64,000 nucleotides of DNA from Phaeoceros laevis (taxonomy: Eukaryota > Anthocerotophyta > Anthocerotopsida > Notothyladales): assembly GCA_049999765.1 (NCBI GenBank), contig JBNGIQ010009039.1:1-64000 (forward strand). The letters are read 5' to 3'. The notes under the pieces are model-generated. The model ran no database searches, was not told the DNA's origin, and saw only the letters and a list, made by a program, of their open reading frames with translations. This document shows, in pieces, positions 12,852 through 25,640 of the stretch. A program made the translations under genes and the position numbers. Numbering within the stretch: position 1 is the stretch's first letter; each line of letters begins with the position of its first letter.

Positions 12852-15800
12852 TCACCTTGACCAACTGCTGGTTTCACCAGTGCCAGGAGCAGCTGGCTCA
12901 ATATCCTCCCAACGACTACTTCCATGAGATTTAGAAGCTCCTCGCCCTGTGCTGACCACTGATGAGCCCTTGCTGTTGTCAGGATACTGACTAGCTGAGA
13001 CACCAACTCCTGCAGAGTTCATAGGCTGCCCTACACCAGCTACTCCCACGCTTGATGAAGGCTGCCCCCATGGGTCAAGGCTTCTGGAGCTAGGGTCTGA
13101 CCTGTCCACCGTGCCCCCTGCAGTGGTCTGTTCCTCACCTTTGGAAGACCACCCGGACTGTCCCCTCGAAGATTGTCCCCAAGGATCTGTTTTTCCCCAA
13201 GTGGTCCCTCCATCTGAACTGCCTTGCGCCTGCCAGCCGCTTTGAGCTTGCTCATCTGTACTTAGAGCAGACTTTACTGAATTCCACTCTGACAGTTTCG
13301 ACTCGTTTTCTGGCCCCCACCTGTTTGCTCTGACTCTTGTGGAGCCAGTAACAGCTTTAGTAGAGTTCCAATCGCTGTCCTTGCTAGTGGTTTGTTGTCC
13401 CCAACCACTCTCATCAGCAGTGGATGCTGTTGCAGATTTCCATCCACCAGTGGCTGCCTCGGTGCCCCAGCCAGTATCCGGAGGATTCCTCGGTCCACTT
13501 CCCCAGCGACTGGCTTCTCTAGGATCAGCCCGGTCAGAAGTCCTGTTTGATCCCCAACCACTTGATGACACTTGTCCAGGTGCCCGTCCCCACATACTTG
13601 GCACACTACCCGCTGCACTACCCCACCCACCGGCAGACAACTGAGGGGTTCCAGTTCCACCAGGAGCTGGACTTCTAGGAGGCACCATAGCAGCAACTGC
13701 ACGTCTTGGAGGAGCTTCTGGCATTGGATCGTTATGGTGCTTCTGGAAATATGATACAAGCTTATCAGGGCTATCAAAGTACCTCTTCCGATATTTAAAT
13801 CCACTTGGCGACACAGATATATACTCGTGATGTATATTGACGCTCCGTATGTATGAGAGCATAAACGCCCCTGGATGATCATATGCCACAGAGAAACAGT
13901 AATGGATCCTCATTGGATTTGTGGATTTGTCCATGTGTAAAGCTTCATCCACTTCAGCCCTTGTCCCTCGTCTGAACTTTCGATATTGACACATTTCTCG
14001 CAAATGGTTCACCAAAGGATCAACATACCTTGCAATCACCTGCTTGAACAAACAATCATTCCATCATTCTCAGTTACATCATGACAGCACATAAGGAGAA
14101 AGAAACAATCGGCCACATCTTCAACACATTAGCAGCATAGACGAGATGTTACCACAGCCTCACCTCATCAAGATCCTCAAAGGTTTCATCACCTATCGAT
14201 AATGTCTTTCCGAGACGAAGAAAACTTGTCGAATCTCTGCTCTCCTTTCCGCTCTCCAGGATGTCTATATGGGTGTAGACTCCATCAAAAAATTTGAGTG
14301 TCATAGACAAGTGAGTTGGACCTTTACTGCTGGGCCGAATGATCACCTCTCCTACTTCTTTATCCTTTAGTGCCTGTACATAATAGAGTAGACACAACCA
14401 GAATAAGCTCTAAATGACAAGAATCAACACAAAAGCTCATAAGGCTGATCAAGCACAAGTCTTGAATGTTAATTCACTGAACTGAGCCCCAAGGATGCAC
14501 AACTGAGTTCCATTAACCATATTACCTCTATTGCAGCTGGCATTGGGATGTTCTGAAAGTGAGGATGCACAATCATGCGAGGCCTGAAGCCTTTGCTGCG
14601 GCCATCATCTTTTTTCACTTTCACCTTCTCTTGCTGAGACCTCAAAGCACTGGTGTCCTCCGAATAGTAAGGATCTTGCACAAATCGAGCATGCCTGTAT
14701 TCATCTCTTAATTCACTACCTCTGCAAGTCAAGTCGACCAAGAACTTGGTCTTGTTGATGTCCTTAATCCTACAGGTGATAACACTACCCTCAGATACCT
14801 TCTCCGATGGGTCATGACACTTTTCATCTGAAAGGTCCTCTTTCTGTACGATGCCCAACAGCCCAGAGTCCAACATGCACAACACTCGGTTCTCTTGAAC
14901 TTTTCTGACAGACGCATGGACAAGCCTCCCTACTGCAAGACTATCTTCATTCTCCCCTGTCAGCATGTCAAAAATTGCATCATCAGTTGGCTTCGCATAA
15001 GGTTCTCGCCATTCACGATAGCCATCAAGTAACTCCAAGATCATAAGTTGCAATGTTTCTTGTTTTTTGCCAGGACCCCTGTCACCCTTGTCTGGCATAG
15101 TAGACAAAAACTTATCAATGTCTAACTTGGTTAGCAAGCTTGGGTTATCTCTAACTCGGTCTACTGCCATTTCTGCAGTTAAATCTTCTTCATCATCCCT
15201 ATCATTTCCATACTCCTCTGAGTAGGCATACTCAGCCAACTTCTTTGCAAGTTCATAGGATTCAGGATGAATCCTCGTGTCATCAAGAACATCCATTACT
15301 TGGTTAGCAGAAGCGCCCTGTCCAATCCCTCGAACTCGGATAAAGCCAGCAGCATTGATGAAGACACATCTTCCAACCAGGTTATGGGCCGTAATCATCT
15401 CCTTTCGAGTATTCAGCCGTTGACCTCTGAGAAAGCGTTGGATGTATGCAGCTTTCCGTGGTCCAAGCCCGCAAACAAATTGTAGGGGTGCAAAAAGCCA
15501 TTCATGAGAAGCAGCCAAGTTGATATCCACACCAACTTGATTTGTGATTGTTATCATCACTTGCTCCAATGCTTCATAAACCTCATCATTGGAAAGGTAT
15601 TCCTGCAGTGGGTGGAACTTCAGAGACAAAATCTCCCTGCGTGGGCCACACAAGGAAGCCACCATGGCCAGGGGGTTCTGCAGATAACGCCCAAGAGCCA
15701 CGGCACGCCTTACAATGCCTGCACAACAAACACAATGCCATTGACTAGATGATCAAGTCGTCACAAAGATACATGAACAAAACCCAAATCTGCTGCTTGA

Positions 15801-18800
15801 AGTACCAGAACACACCTGGCTGCCCTGGTATCTGCTCCTCAGAAATTCGAGAGTTTTCATACAGTGAAGGTAATGTCTCATCCCCAAAGACATGATCAAT
15901 TATTTCCAGGCCTTCTGGCAGCTCCCGAGGGTACTCTTCCAAAATTTTGAAAATAACCTGACAAAATAGGAGCCTGCTTAGTCTCTAGAGAGATGAGACT
16001 ACACTATCAGTCATTAAACTGCACACTGCCACATCCAGGGGACCAAGTCAACAGCAGGAGACAGATAATATACCTCAGATACTATGTCCTCTTTCAGATT
16101 ACGGCAGCATAATTTTGCTGCTCCAACAACCAGGACATGTGGCTTATGGTCTTTCATACAATCCAGTAGGTCCTTTTGATTCTTTGCTTTCTTCTTCTGC
16201 TGCTCTTGAGATGCAGTCTGTGACCGTACGTGCATGTGGGCAGTCTCGATCTTGTCAATCATCTCCCCAGCCATGTCCAACATGACGAAAGTAGTTGGAG
16301 GGTTACCTGGTCCCCAACAGCAGGCCAAGACAGGTGCACCTTCAACCTCTACATGATCCTCTGATTCCATCTTTGCACGGAGGTAAGGAGCAACCGATAC
16401 CCTACTCCACAATTCTGAGGCGCATTGCATGGCGACCCATTGCTTAGCCCTGGCAGACAAAGTTGCTCTCATTTCCTTCGCCATAAAAGGGATAAAGAGA
16501 GAAAACAAGGCTTCTTTCAGTATTTGCCGACGTTGGTCATTCCATGCCTGTGCAGCTTTGCTTACCCCATCACTGATATAGCATGACTCAAACTCTTGCA
16601 TGACGACATTATCCACGACCTCTTGGGGCAAACCAATTGTGAGACTCAAAAGCTTTTCCTCCTCTGCCTGTTGTATCAGCAGCCACTGGCCGTCATCAAA
16701 TGCACCTATAGGCTTATTTAAGAGCCATTTGACCGGTCCATATTTGTGAAAAGAGTCTATTGCAGAGTTTCCATCCAATGTTGGCTTTGTCGATACAACA
16801 CATCGCTCGTTGAAAATGTTCCGTACATACTCTCGAACAGCAGGCTCAGAAAAAATCTCCACAGCTGCCTGGAACATTCATGCCAACCAAGAGCATTGGA
16901 TACTTACATAAATGGCCATTTGGTAGGTACAACTCTAGTGACAAATCACATGTGTCTATGGCCAAGACACCAAAAACGTTACCTAACCCAAGAAGGCTAA
17001 AATCTGCCTAAGCCCCACAACATGGACCTGACATACCATATGCCTTGCTCCCTTCAAGACAGATGTGGAATCACAAAATTCTGAAACTGCAGATGCTGCT
17101 GCTTCTGCAGCAACCTGTTCGGGAAACAGTGGTGTGTCCCCCTTTTCATGCCTCTGTCAACAAGAAGCAGGAGACAGATATGCAGGATATCAGAACATTT
17201 CTAGTCAAATCCCGAATGCAACCTTGCAGCAACTAATTCTCTGATTGTGTATAAACTTCCTCAATTGCATCCAATGAAGGTACCACACATCCAATAGAGG
17301 ACACTCACTTTATACATGGCCTGAAGATTTTCTCCAAACTGCTCAGGGCTTAACCCGAAGTATTTGGTGACATTGCCTAGCCCAGCTTTGCGGCAAATGC
17401 TGTAATACGAACGTCGCTTTGGACGCTTGAATTGACCCTGCTCAGCTTCGACATCATCTGCAGGGAAATGCAAATTGAATTTTGCATCCACGTCATCTAT
17501 AGCCACCTCAGACTGAGCCTCGTTAAGTGCCACAAGCAACTTCGTAAGCAAATCTTCCTTTGCTATATCATTGAGCACTTCGCCTTGTACACGTCTCTGG
17601 TAAGCTGCTCTGAGAGTTGCTTTTCTTCGTCTTAACATAAGCCATTTTCTGTCCCACTGTTGCACAGCCCATAGGGCCTGCGTCACATATCAGTAGAAAC
17701 TGTCAGCACACACTTCAAAATTGTGACCAAACCACAGACTACATCAAAACAGACAATTATTAGTCAAAGCACTGTTCCTTTCGTCTGCTGTCCTTCAGAT
17801 CAGTCTCTTACAAAGTCGACAAAGTACCTCAAGACGCCGGAGTTTTGGCTTGTCATCACTGTCCATATCATAGCTGTATTCCCTTGCTGCCTCAGAAGAA
17901 TCTCGAACCAGGTCAGGACAATGCTCCTGCCGATACATTGCAATGAATGGGACCTGCCATATAACATAAACACAATTGTAATCCTAATCCTCACTGTGAG
18001 ATCTTAAGCTAGTCCTAAATGCATCACTGCTCAAGACAGTCATACCTCCAGCCGTCTTTCATGAAAGAGCTGAAGCACATTGATTATCTGTTTCACAGTA
18101 TCTTGTTTGTCCATTTGACAGATCTGCTTGAATTCTGGTCGAACTGGCCCGTACATTGTTCCAAAAACCCTATCGTAAATCCATAGAGCTTCTGCTGACT
18201 TGTCTTCACCAGGCTCGGGGAAAGAGCCAACTAATTCTTCCAAAAGCTGCAATCCACAGCCATGAGTGAGAAATGCTTCCCTGAACTCTACCACTCTTCA
18301 CAAATAGCCTTTGAAAGACAGCTGCTACTGGAACATCACCACCAGTATTGAATTTTTGGCCTTTGTATGGACACACCTGAATCCTCTCAGGTACATCTGT
18401 CTCCCGAATAACATCATCCTTCTCTGTCATATACCGTTCTGCCAACAGACTTGGCTCAAATTGCTGCTCCAATCTACCTTTCCGTCCATGTCTGCCATAA
18501 CCATCTTCTCCAGCTTCCTCTTCTTGGTCCATTGACAATACCTCACGTTGTCTATGATCATCTAGCAAGACTGAGACATCCCCAAATATGTCTCTTGCTT
18601 CCTCAATGGCATAGGAAGACACTTCGCCACCCATCCTTGATTTTTTCTTTTTGACCCTTCTTTTCCTGTTAAACAATCAAGGGCACTCAATTGCAAGTTT
18701 CTTAAAAGTGGAAAACCAGTAAAAGGATGACAACTCCCACAGAAGTCAGGCTCCAGGGCTCCATGAGGCACAAATGTGTTTTCAAGTCACCTGTACTGGC

Positions 18801-19769
18801 CTTCTTCATCAACATCTTCATCGACAATAAAATCAGCCATTTCATCCTCCTCCCCATCTTCCTCATCTTCCTCCCTTTGATACTCACCTTGCTCCTCAAC
18901 AACGTCCTCAGGCAGACCACCTGCTGATTGGTAGGTACTCAGAACAAAATGCAATAGAAGAAGGCATACAGTCATGTGTACAACAACAAACACACCTCCA
19001 GAAATAGCAATCAACCATCCCATGCAACAGTTCAGAACTAGAAAGTCCACCTTCGTAGTCACCAAACAGCTCATGCTGAAGTTCTTCTTCAGCAGTTCTC
19101 CCTCTCCTTGCCTCCTCGTCAGACAGGCCTTGATGTGCAGCTCTGCCGTCTTCACCTCCCCCTTTTCCAGCTTTTTTAAGCCTTTTGAACTTTTTGCTAC
19201 TATCCTGTGTGCAATCATTCAGTTTCAAAACTGTAAGAATATACTGGTGAAGACTGGAAGTGTAACAGAGCCAGAATGGATGTGGCAACTAGAGGAAACA
19301 GCATACAGATTTAGGGGGACGACGGAAGCCCCTGGCATTGGCCTCCTCAAGCAGGTCGTAGTCTTCCTCATCCAGGGCAAAATCTTCCTCCGCCTCACTG
19401 TAAGATTAAAGCCCGTGAATCAGTACACTTTCTCCATTCCTCCGGTCCCGTCGCTGCCCTCAAACAACCAACACCCACCGTTTCCTTCGCTTCTTCTCCC
19501 TCTTCTTCGCCTTAGCTTCCTCATCACTGTCCTCTTTCGGGGCTTCCTCCTCCTCCTCATCCTCGTCTACTATGAAGTCATCTTTCTCGTACTCGTCCTG
19601 CCCTTCTTCCTCTGCAAGCCAGGGCTCCCAAATCAGTTGGCCTCCACAAGGACAAAGGGATCGTTGCAGCAGCAAAGCACAGAAGACGAGTGCACAAACC
19701 TTCCTCGTCATCCTCGTCGTCGTCTTCTGCATCTTCGTCTTCGTAGCGTTCCTCATCCCTTGCCACCAT
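12852..19769 (-). CDS. SPT6L: Transcription elongation factor SPT6 (plant SPT6-like) with WG/GW tail
   Basis: Histone chaperone and elongation factor that travels with RNA polymerase II. Fifteen exons on the minus strand: 19769-19700, 19611-19479, 19397-19307, 19204-19051, 18920-18791, 18665-18377, 18246-18046, 17953-17828, 17677-17309, 17153-17037, 16868-16074, 15957-15816, 15718-14526, 14373-14164, 14039-12852. All phases agree, giving 1,735 residues. The order is: an acidic N-terminus (about 1-215) with two copies of a DDFIVDEDE-like motif; the core (DDVDAKFNLHFP, QFKRPKRRSYYSICRKAGL); a YqgF-like domain (about 560-825); a helix-hairpin-helix region (VGVDIN, VCGLGPRKAAYIQRFL); an S1 domain near 1130-1200; tandem SH2 domains (about 1270-1446); and a tail with 13 Trp next to Gly (about 1479-1664). 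The stop at 12852 is followed by a GTGAGC donor, so a short extra 3' exon is possible. Confidence 0.95.
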
Positions 19770-20317
19770 CCTTCACACGGCTCAGGACTGTTCGAGCCGG
19801 ATGTTACTGTGATATGCTATGGACAACGAGAGCTACTGCAACGACTACCGTGGCACACGTATTCAAGGACGTGTAGTTGTAAAAATCAATGTCGCGAACG
19901 AACGAAAAGATTCCAAGTTCTCAGGCTTTCGGCACCTTAATAGACGGAGACGGAGTTTTCTGCACAAGCCAGAGCATGACTTGGGCTTTTACAGTAGTAG
20001 TACTGCCCGAGCTTGGCAAAGAGTGGTAGTCTGGCCTTCAATCGGCTCCGGGTCACAAGCCTTCAGAAAAGAACAGGTCCTGGTTTCTCCGAAGTCCAAA
20101 GACGAGAGGAGTTTGGGCCCGGAGTAAAGAGCTAATTTGAGAGTACGGAAGGCACTGGCTATGGAAAACTGATGTCACATGGCCCCGACTCTCCTCCCGC
20201 TCAACCTCCAGCTAACAGCATTTCACGTCATCCTTTCCCTGCATGTAATTTTCATCGATTTGTCAGCCTTCGGTAGCAGGAACACCGAACGGCAGGTGAA
20301 AAATTAGCTGGTCTTTT
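19770..20317. promoter_or_regulatory. shared intergenic region of the divergent SPT6 and FANCL genes
   Basis: The SPT6 ATG (19769, minus) and the FANCL ATG (20318, plus) are only 548 bp apart and point away from each other. The region must therefore carry both promoters and both 5' leaders and may act as a bidirectional promoter. No clear TATA box was identified for either gene. Bidirectionality is inferred from the geometry only. Confidence 0.5.
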
Positions 20318-22789
20318 ATGCAGGGCAGGGAATTTTCGTTCGCCCTACACAACGTGCCGGATCCAAAGAAGAAAGGCTCATTGAAGAATGCCAAACTGGA
20401 GTGCAACCTAGAGCTGCGGAGGCTTCTCAGAGGATTTGAACGCACGTTACACGAGGTCTTTTCTTTCCTCAAGTACTCTGGATGATTGCCCAGCTGCATC
20501 TCATGCAGGTACTGGCGTTAGATGCACCGATCTTTAAGGTGTCCAACTAATCGGCACTGTGACATGCGCATTCGGGATGTTGCAGAGACTGACCCAGAGT
20601 ATGGATGTGTCGACATTCGTAATTGAGCTGGAGGAGATTCTGGTTCTAACCTTGCCTCATCCACTTTACATCGTGCCTATTTTGTCTTTGCTTGAGTCGG
20701 GTTCATGGCTTTAGACCCTACCCTTCACTGCCCCCTAACTCCCTGAATTTTACAGGAGCGGCTTCTCTGTGCTCAGCCAAAAGTGTCACTTCCATCGGCT
20801 GCATTCTACACCGCAGTGTGCTCAGAAGTACGTTCATCTCTGTCATGTGCTGTTGGTCTGCTTTTCTGTCTGGATGTGCATAAGGTATCCTGCAGCATGA
20901 AGTATGAATTGTACCAGGCTCCATCTTGGGGAAGTGTGCCCTCGGTAGAATTCCATGTTACCTCACTTTCAAGCTAGATTTTGTTTGAAAGGGCTCGTCT
21001 GGTGTTTCGCAGCTTCGCTGTTTTTTTGGTAGGATGCCAGCATAGAGTTACGAATTGTGCTAAGCTCCCTCTTGGAGCAAGTGTGTTCTGAGAGCAGTAC
21101 CTGCTATCATGTTATTGCACAGCTAGATTCTGTTGGGTTGGAGCATCTGGTGTGGCTAGGAGAGGACCTTACGTACCTACGACTTCGAGTGTTGTAAGTC
21201 AGAGGTTCCTTGGAAGCCTCCTGTACTGAGGAAAATCAGCAAATCTGCAAACCTGAGGTGCCTGCCTCCTGAATGGTCTGGTATCCTCCCCGCAATGCAG
21301 TGATCAAGCAGGGCGAGAACATGTCATACAAGTGGAGTTGCCGGCAGAGTACCCAAAGTTTGAGCCCATAACCTCTGCAGTAAGCGTGGTTTGCCAAGTT
21401 CTACTTGGCTGTATCCCACTTTGCAGTTTGGGCAATGCCTCCTTAGTGTAGCAAAACCTGCTTATAAACTCAGAAGTCCTGGAAGTGACAAAATTCTCCT
21501 AGTTGACTAGCAAGTTTTGTGCTGTCATTCCCAGGACCTCCCTGCTGCTGTGGATCTTTCATGGCCTCCAGGTTCTTCGTTAAGGGATGTAATAACTCAG
21601 TATGAACAGGTAAGTGAATTCTGCTACCTGTGTTCCACTTGTGTGCAGGGATTGCCATTGCTTGGTTAGTAGCACGTAAATGTTGCACAAAAGCAGATAG
21701 CTGTATGCCTGCCATTCTCTTCTGCAGGCAGTTGACAGGTATCAGGACTTCTGGGCTGTGATGGAGGATGTTGACAAGAAAGTGTGGGTTATGGAGCCAG
21801 AGCACCCTTCTCGTTCAGATACTGCTCGGCGCATTGCCCTAGGTGACCATCTTCTCGATGCAAATTCAAATACTGTCCAGATGCTAATTCTGAACGTTCT
21901 ATTTCCCTGCTTCTGACCAGGTGGACACTGCTCACTAGCTGTAACTGTGGACCCGTTATTCCCTCGATCCTTTCCTCTGTATGTACACTTCTGACCATTT
22001 AGCTGTTTACTGACTGGTTCTAGGATATTAGTCCTAGGGAGGTTGTAATCAGTGCCTCTATGCATGAAGTAATCGATCTCTTCTCGCAGGTGTCACTTTC
22101 TTGGTTCGGATGCAAGCATTGGACCTCTGAGAAAGCAACTAAACAGCAGTGCAGGCCTTTGGTAATCTCTGTTGAGAGATCCTTTTGAATGGCAGGTCTG
22201 GTTGTCGGATGTCCAGCTAACTGCATGCTTTGGCTAGCAGGAAAACAGATAGACTTTTGCTGAGAAACCTTCAGGAAATTCTTCAGGTTACTTTTCCGTC
22301 ACCGGAGGATAAAGGCCAACAAGATTTGAGTGCAGACTGTGGCATCTGTTATGCTTATCGTACACTGGACTGTGAGACATCTCTTGGGTCATCTTGCCTT
22401 GTGCAACAATGTTTTCCATCAAGCTTGCTCCGTTCTCATCTACTCTCTCTCAATTGCAGCTCGATCCATCAACCAAGGGGAGGGCAGCATCCCAGATCGT
22501 GCATGTGACAATCCTAAATGTGGTCGTCTGTTTCATAGCTCTTGTCTAATTGAATGGTTGCAGTCCATCACAACCACAAGACAGTACGTCCCATGGCCTC
22601 CTCCTGTATGCCCACTCTTGCTGCCAACTGTAATGTTCATCTTTCGAATCTTAATCTTCACCGATGATCTTCACTGACACGATACAGCAACTATTGGGCT
22701 TGGTGTTGTTGCACAGGTCTTTTGATGTTTTGTTCGGTCAGTGCCCGTACTGTTCACATCCGATTGCAGTAAAAGTGAATACGAATTGA
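20318..22789 (+). CDS. FANCL: Fanconi anaemia E3 ubiquitin ligase FANCL
   Basis: RING E3 ligase that monoubiquitinates FANCD2/FANCI in interstrand crosslink repair. Twelve exons: 20318-20455, 20586-20642, 20756-20827, 21123-21193, 21301-21379, 21535-21609, 21728-21842, 21921-21978, 22090-22161, 22241-22371, 22460-22583, 22717-22789. Phases agree throughout and give 354 residues, near the 375 of human FANCL. The N-terminal ELF-like part ends in ERLLCAQPKVSLPSAAFYT. The double RWD region contains LEHLVWLGEDLTYLRLRVF, REHVIQVELPAEYPKFEP and DFWAVMEDVDKKVWV. The C-terminal RING (PHD-like) is CGICYAY, then CDNPKCGRLFHSSC, then FGQCPYCSHPIAVK, with the zinc-binding Cys/His in place. Exons 1-3 are the least certain: the start at 20318 follows no stop-codon test, the exon 2 donor is GTTCTA, and the intron before exon 4 is the longest (295 bp). 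Confidence 0.9.
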
Positions 22790-23324
22790 CCACTGGTATG
22801 AGCGTGCTCACTCTAGACAAGTGAGGCTCTGTACATCAGGCGCTGTGCATGTTTTCAGAGTAGTGTATTGTCGAAGTTCGTCTACTTAGTTTGGTATTGG
22901 ACAGACGATCCTGCTGCGCGTTATGAGTCTCCACTGTCATACATTCCGACACTGTTTGCGGTTGCGAATGTGGTTCCGCTAGCATCCAAGTAAGCATGTA
23001 CAACGACTACGAGGTCCCTCGAAGCTTCCCTGCCACCACTAACAGCATTTGTTAACTATATCTTCATACAGCAGGAGGCGGGGAGTTTGAAGTCATGGCT
23101 TCGTCCTAGCCAGCAATTGAGATGGGCAGTACCCACAGTTCTTCCACCTCCCTGTAAGTACCTCATCCACAATGTTAGGTGATCCACTCCAATTTCGCTG
23201 CAGTCCGCCACAGTCTAGGTGTAGCACCCAACTTGAGCTTTTGTACAGCTAGAAGCCATGATTAGCACTGCCTACAAAACCACCAGCTCAGGCCAGCAAC
23301 AGCCAGTGAAGCCAGACCAAGGCG
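22790..23324. other. intergenic, no gene recognised
   Basis: This 535-bp stretch lies between two plus-strand genes. It should contain the FANCL 3' untranslated region and the promoter and leader of the small secreted protein gene. No further coding sequence is supported. Confidence 0.5.
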
Positions 23325-23681
23325 ATGGCCCAAAAAATGTGGGGGCGATGTGTGAGTTGCATCCCCGCAACAGCCCTTGTTGTACTGCTCTTCCTGAGCC
23401 CATTCCTAGCTTCATCTATGGCAGATGACTCAAATGCGCGAAGTGACGAGTCTGCGGCAGTAGCTGTTGTGTCACAAACTCGTCCAACTAATCCACCAAC
23501 AGCTGCGGCGAACACTACAGAATGCTGTTACAATTTCTTCGGTCTTGGGGAGGTATGCCTTCGTCCGACAGGCTTCGAGGGTCTGGCAGCCGAGAGCTGC
23601 GTTCAACTTTGCGACCTACAACTCTGCGGCCGGATTTTCACGACTCCCACGTCCCAGGCTCAGGACTGCTTGTCCAACTGA
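23325..23681 (+). CDS. Small secreted cysteine-containing protein (unrecognised)
   Basis: A single uninterrupted frame of 118 residues. Residues 1-33 look like a signal peptide: a charged start, then a hydrophobic core (ATALVVLLFLSPFLASS) and small residues before a likely cleavage site near SSMA/DDS. The mature part has an acidic/Ser/Thr/Pro linker with an NTT glycosylation sequon. It is followed by a cysteine segment with the pattern CC-x9-C-x13-C-x3-C-x4-C-x13-C (seven Cys) and the stop. No known defensin, LTP, RALF or EPF pattern fits. An in-frame second ATG at codon 5 would shorten the signal peptide without removing it. Whether the gene is expressed and real is inferred from the signal peptide plus ordered cysteines. 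Confidence 0.6.
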   Translation: MAQKMWGRCVSCIPATALVVLLFLSPFLASSMADDSNARSDESAAVAVVSQTRPTNPPTAAANTTECCYNFFGLGEVCLRPTGFEGLAAESCVQLCDLQLCGRIFTTPTSQAQDCLSN

Positions 23682-24135
23682 TCTACACAATCTGGTACGA
23701 CGCCATGTAGAACTGCTCTGCTGGCAAATGGCCTGAGATGGAGAGTGATTTGTCGCTTTTCACAAGTTGCATGTCGTGCAATTTTCGCAGGCATTTCAGG
23801 AAAGGTGGATAGCAGAGGGAAGAAACCGGCTGTAGAGTGATAGCGTGACAGCTAGTCAGCCTAGTCTACAATAAAAGGTTCAAGTCTATTACGGAATATT
23901 ACTTGTACCGAATTACCAACTATCTCTGTGTGACTATTACAAAATAGTAATAAGCAGCGACGCTGTTTCTTCCCCCTAGTGATAATCCGAGTTCACGTGT
24001 CCGAAGTCAGATTCTGAACATTACACATTTCTGTGTGCACCGACTCCTGACGTTCTACGACCTTGGACTCATTCAGCGTACCAATATCTAGATTGAGTAC
24101 CAAATAATAGGCGGGCAGAAGCAGTACCTGAAGCT
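23682..24135. other. intergenic, nothing recognised
   Basis: The 3' flank of the small secreted protein gene. I see no coding frame of note except a 44-codon open stretch on the minus strand. That stretch could be a second exon of the uncertain minus-strand transcript to the right. Confidence 0.35.
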
Positions 24136-25640
24136 TCACAAAGCATGCGCACCCGCCTGACAGCCAGCAAAACTTACAAAGTCATCGTAACGGGCTGCCA
24201 GATGTCTTAGGTTGACCACTACCTTAGTTTCAACCCACCCTTCCAATCGGAGGGGGCCACCTCCCTTTAAGGGAAAACCTGTCAAGGCATTCCTGCATGG
24301 AGCTGGAAGCTGCGCAGACGCAGTGGGACGCAAACGCTTCAAAGGCCGACTAAGGGAGATTTTATCCAAATTTCCGCTCGAGGACAGTACAAGGCTCAAA
24401 TGCTGTGGATCCAGATAATCAAATGGCGCCATTTCCAGATAAAGGCAAATGGTTCAGTCAGCAAAACAGTACACAGACAGTCTATAGAGAAGCGTTCAAG
24501 CCTGAAAGCAGTTGCAATCCCTAAGCCGCAAGCCCAGCCCTGCTGTGAGCTGTAACCGCAAAACAGGCCATTCTGGATCTGCGTGGCACACTGCAAGTTT
24601 GCCCTACAGCCTTGAAGCCCTGGAGAAGCCGATGTTGAGGCATAGCGCACTGAGATGGGGATGAGACCAAGCCCTTCTTCCTCGCGCAGTGCAAATGATA
24701 CAGATCCAGAGCCCCCTTGGCAAGCTTGAAGAATCAAAACGAAGCTTGCTTCCAGTTAGAGTCGCTCAATCCTCAGAGCTCCACCACACACACACAGAAC
24801 AGTGACGCAAGGTATGGACGAAATAAGAACAGCCGATATAAACTTCACCATTCACAGAACAACAAAGTACCTCAAGCCGAAGGCTGCGCGCACCGTAACT
24901 GGAGGTCTCAGCGGAAGATAAAAGCCACGCAAGAATTTTGAGGTTGAAGAAGAGATTGCATTACGGAACAATATGCCCATGGCCACCAGTGGAGTACCAC
25001 GATGCAGCACGGGCCACCGACCTCGCAAGGGAATCAGGCCGGTTCAAGGTCAAAACCCCCCGCAGGCCCAACCGGGGCAACCAATTGCCACAGCCAACCG
25101 CACCGTGATGCTCTCTCTTCTCCAACCCGAAAATAATTGCAGCTTCGCCGCTGATCAACTCGTAAAGATCCCACCGGAGGATAAACCCTCGCTCTGAAGA
25201 GTCCCACGAACAATAGGAGCGATCCAGCAATGTCCCTAAGCACACACACGCACGCAACTAGTACTGAAGCAGGCCACCAGTCCTCACAAAAAAACCTGAA
25301 GCCACAAGGAGCGAGCTCAAGGCGGCGGAGCTCCAGCACCCGGCCGCAGCATCGCCATCCTTCTCAGCCAGCGAGCCAGAGCCTGCCTGGTGCACCGCCT
25401 GCTGCCGCCGCCCGGTGCCGAGCCTGCCGACGCCGCCATGGCCACCGCAGGGGAGCTCCGCAGACACAGGGCAAGAAAAAGCGAGGGATCCAAGAAGAAG
25501 CAAAGAGCGTGGCGCTTGAGGCGGGAGGGAGCCAAGGAGAGCGAGGAGGGGAAAGACGGGGAGCTGCGGAGCGAGGCGTGAAGAGAAAGGTTGATGAAGG
25601 AAACTGCGCTGGAGGGGGCAGATAAAAAGGGAGGGGATGG
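24136..25640 (-). other. possible minus-strand transcript with 98-aa ORF, unrecognised
   Basis: Features that together suggest a gene: a TTTTTAT box near 25,625 and a CT-rich leader at about 25,460-25,600. There is also an ATG in strong context at 25439 (GTGGCCATGGCGGCG) opening a 40-codon frame with a Gly/Arg-rich peptide. Further on, a 98-codon ORF at 24432-24136 starts MAPFDYLDPQHLSLVLSSSG and has a good donor (GTAAGT) after residues AARYDDF. I recognise no domain in either frame and cannot build a convincing splice model. It could equally be a non-coding RNA. Existence of a transcript is an inference. Confidence 0.3.
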
